From assembly GCF_000348745.1 (NCBI RefSeq), contig NC_020812.1, positions 1,869,444-1,933,443 of the forward strand: a stretch of DNA of 64,000 nt, read 5' to 3'. This DNA comes from Micavibrio aeruginosavorus EPB. Its GTDB lineage: Bacteria > Pseudomonadota > Alphaproteobacteria > Micavibrionales > Micavibrionaceae. Under the pieces are notes generated by a model. That model saw only the letters and a program-made list of their open reading frames with translations. It searched no databases and was not told the origin of the DNA. The translations under genes were made by a program, and so were the position numbers. Shown here in pieces: positions 62,020-64,000 of this stretch; position 1 is the first letter of the stretch, and each line of letters starts with the position of its first letter.

Positions 62020-64000
62020 TTAGTTCTGCTTACCCAGCATATGCGCCAGAATATCCGCATTCACCGCGCCATCAACAGCCAAACCATTGTCGCGCTGATA
62101 GGTGCGAATGGCATCCGTGGTCAGCGGGCCGCCAATACCATCGGCCGGACCGGGATACAGGCCACGGCGCATCAACTGCTCCTGCACCTGCGCGGTCAGG
62201 CTCTGATCACTTTTCACAACACCTTCACCCGCCAGTGACGCGGCATCCGCCGCCGACAAACGCGGGATCGCCGGGGCGATGTCTTCCGCGCGCGGGCGCG
62301 TGCGTTCAGTCGCGGCTGTCTTCACGATATTCGTCACCGGTTTTACGGCATCGCTGCGCTTCTGCGGCATAACTGCGGGCGGCGCGGCATTCTGCACGGC
62401 CCCCGCCGGATCGCGATCACGGCTCATTTCTTCATACAGGCTAGCGACCTGTTTCTTGCTCATGTTCAGCGCGGCGCTCAACTGGTCCAACGCGACCTGA
62501 CCTTCCGGGCTGCCCCGATCGGCGGCATTCTTGTACCAGTAGATCGCGGATTTCGTATCCACCGCACCCAGCAGCCCATTCTCATAAATCAAACCGAGAT
62601 TATAGGCGGCTTCGGTAATGCCCGCATTGGCGGCCTGTTCAAAGAAGCTGGCGGCCAGACGCGGATCATACGCGGTACCGATCCCTTCGATATGCGCAAT
62701 GCCCAGATTATATTGCGCTTCCGGATGGCCCAGTTGCGCGGCGGCACGGTACCAGCGAATGGCGGTGGCGACATCCTTGCCCACGCCCAGACCCTGATGA
62801 TACAGGACGCCCAGATTATAGCGAGCATTGGCAATGCCCTGTGCAGCGGCTTCCTCAAACCAGAGGGCCGCGCGTTTATAATCAACCTTCACCCCCGCAT
62901 GTCCGGCGGTATAGATGGCGGCCAGATCGTGCTGCGCCTCGGGAATGCCGGCAAAGGCTTTGTCTTCAACATTTTTGATCACGGTAGGCAAAGATGAATC
63001 CGGCGTAATCCGCTCGGTCAGCGGTGCCAACCCTTCGCGCTTGGCGCGCAGGAAGGATTCAATGTCTGCACGATCCGCAACAGCGGTCGCATCGCCCTTG
63101 TCCTGCACGGTTTGCGGCGGAACCGGATCGACGATCATCACATCTTCGGCGCGTTCAATCGGGGCGGCGTCTGCGTCCGTCTGGTCAATTTTGGTTTGGG
63201 CAGCAATGGCGGCAACATCCTGCTCCAGATCGGGAACGACACCGGCCTCTCCCGGCTCAATCGCATTCAGAGCCGTCGCCACGGCATCCGGATTTACATC
63301 CATCATGTCGGAAAGATCTTCAACCCTCAGCGCGCCCGCCGCTTCGCTGGCCACATCCGTCACAAGGGACGGGTCCGCCGGGCCAAAGGCGGCCAGATCA
63401 TTCTCATCCGTGTTCAACGTGGCATCGAGCCCGGCGATAAACGGATCGGATTGGGTATCGGTTTCGGTTGTCGCATTCAGGACCGGCGCAGCATCTTCGG
63501 CGTTCAGATCCGCTACAGTCTCAACATCATTCTGGGTCATGGTGAGCGTCGGCATGAATTGCACGCGCCAGCGATCCCACTGGCTGACGCCATATCCGGC
63601 CAGAATGGTCAGCGCCAAAACGCCAACCAGCGCCGTTGTGTTGACACGCACCGCGCGTTGCCACCAGAACGCATTCTGGTTGCTGGGCTCGGCCACGAAA
63701 ATGGACCGCGATTGTTGCCCCGCGGGCACCAGCGCGCCCGTGCGAATGGCTTCGTTTGTGCGCTCCACCGATTGCTCAATCGCTTCGATCTTGCGCAGCA
63801 TGCGCGCTTTGTCCTGCGCGGCCTGTTCCAGGCGGCGGGCCAAGCGTTCCTGCATCTCAAACGCTTCTTCCATGCGCGTCGCGATGGATTCGGCACGGTT
63901 CAGGCGATCCAGCGTTTCTTTCCAGATTTGTTCCAGTTCGGATTGACGGCGCAGGATGCTGATATCGGTTGCGTCCTGCTTGCTCAGCTTGTCCTGCAGG
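62020..64000 (-). CDS. PodJ-like coiled-coil/SEL1/peptidoglycan-binding protein (5' end outside window)
   Basis: Open to the right edge, so the N-terminus is missing; at least 659 residues are visible. From the edge: a heptad-rich coiled coil, one membrane helix (TALVGVLALTILAGYGVSQW), an acidic Ala/Asp-rich periplasmic linker, four or five SEL1 repeats (EAQHDLAAIYTAGHAGVKVD, NARYNLGVLYHQGLGVGKD, EAQYNLGIAHIEGIGTAYD, EAAYNLGLIYENGLLG) and a C-terminal peptidoglycan-binding domain (QVQEQLMRRGLYPGPADGIG, TTDAIRTYQRDNGL). This order matches PodJ, the polar organiser of Caulobacter. An ATG at 63873 is internal. Confidence 0.85.
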   Translation of the reverse strand, partial: LQDKLSKQDATDISILRRQSELEQIWKETLDRLNRAESIATRMEEAFEMQERLARRLEQAAQDKARMLRKIEAIEQSVERTNEAIRTGALVPAGQQSRSIFVAEPSNQNAFWWQRAVRVNTTALVGVLALTILAGYGVSQWDRWRVQFMPTLTMTQNDVETVADLNAEDAAPVLNATTETDTQSDPFIAGLDATLNTDENDLAAFGPADPSLVTDVASEAAGALRVEDLSDMMDVNPDAVATALNAIEPGEAGVVPDLEQDVAAIAAQTKIDQTDADAAPIERAEDVMIVDPVPPQTVQDKGDATAVADRADIESFLRAKREGLAPLTERITPDSSLPTVIKNVEDKAFAGIPEAQHDLAAIYTAGHAGVKVDYKRAALWFEEAAAQGIANARYNLGVLYHQGLGVGKDVATAIRWYRAAAQLGHPEAQYNLGIAHIEGIGTAYDPRLAASFFEQAANAGITEAAYNLGLIYENGLLGAVDTKSAIYWYKNAADRGSPEGQVALDQLSAALNMSKKQVASLYEEMSRDRDPAGAVQNAAPPAVMPQKRSDAVKPVTNIVKTAATERTRPRAEDIAPAIPRLSAADAASLAGEGVVKSDQSLTAQVQEQLMRRGLYPGPADGIGGPLTTDAIRTYQRDNGLAVDGAVNADILAHMLGKQN

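Noticed and set aside
1-64000. CRISPR array, tRNA, rRNA, prophage or IS element
   Set aside because: No regularly spaced repeats, cloverleaf-like sequence, rRNA motif, integrase or transposase was found on reading the intergenic regions and coding frames.

Overview
The window reads as a gene-dense chromosomal segment of an alphaproteobacterium with fairly high GC. The lineage call rests on gene content: a divK-pleD pair, an HdaA-type DnaA regulator behind an AI-2E/PerM-type permease, a DUF1849/EipB-like periplasmic protein, a family-4-like uracil-DNA glycosylase beside ETF-quinone oxidoreductase, and a TPR gene leading into ispE. Genus cannot be fixed from sequence alone; a Rhodospirillales- or Micavibrio-like organism is a reasonable guess. 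No rRNA, tRNA, CRISPR array, prophage or insertion sequence was seen.

Layout. 0.1-2.4 kb: a soluble hybrid histidine kinase. 2.5-13.8 kb: a pilus or secretion locus, mostly on the minus strand. In transcription order it encodes a single-domain response regulator, a lipoprotein secretin, a periplasmic protein with three repeated beta modules and a PilP-like end, an assembly ATPase, a GspF/PilC platform protein, two bitopic proteins and two pseudopilin-like proteins; a short A24 prepilin peptidase is divergent. 13.8-20 kb: a CoA-transferase, pyrB, plsY, an M48-type protease, dprA, a radical SAM protein with viperin-like features and a small membrane protein. 20-29.8 kb: topA, a DUF2156-like protein, an XRE regulator facing a small gene across two matching palindromes, two consecutive RNB exoribonucleases (rnr and a shorter paralogue) and rpmG. 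29.8-34 kb: divK-pleD, an EipB-like gene and a second diguanylate cyclase.

34-45.7 kb: an ankyrin-like protein, hsp20 behind a heat-shock-type promoter, aspS, rnd, a HAD phosphatase, a ROK sugar kinase, a SixA-like phosphatase, then an operon of DUF2066, AI-2E permease and hdaA in which the permease 5' end looks frameshifted. 45.8-51.3 kb: a large membrane hybrid kinase, ndk and a protein resembling the RelA/SpoT fold. 51.3-64 kb: alaS, a soluble lytic transglycosylase, a cysteine-free uracil-DNA glycosylase, ETF-QO, a TPR protein, ispE, and the 3' part of a PodJ-like coiled-coil/SEL1/peptidoglycan-binding protein that runs off the right edge.

Taken together the window mixes housekeeping genes (translation, topology, RNA decay, pyrimidine, phospholipid and isoprenoid synthesis) with polarity and cell-cycle signalling (DivK, PleD, HdaA, a PodJ-like protein, two diguanylate cyclases, two hybrid kinases) and an unusual surface apparatus. 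Promoters, operators and terminators are called by eye. Gene functions are inferred from recognised motifs, without database searches.
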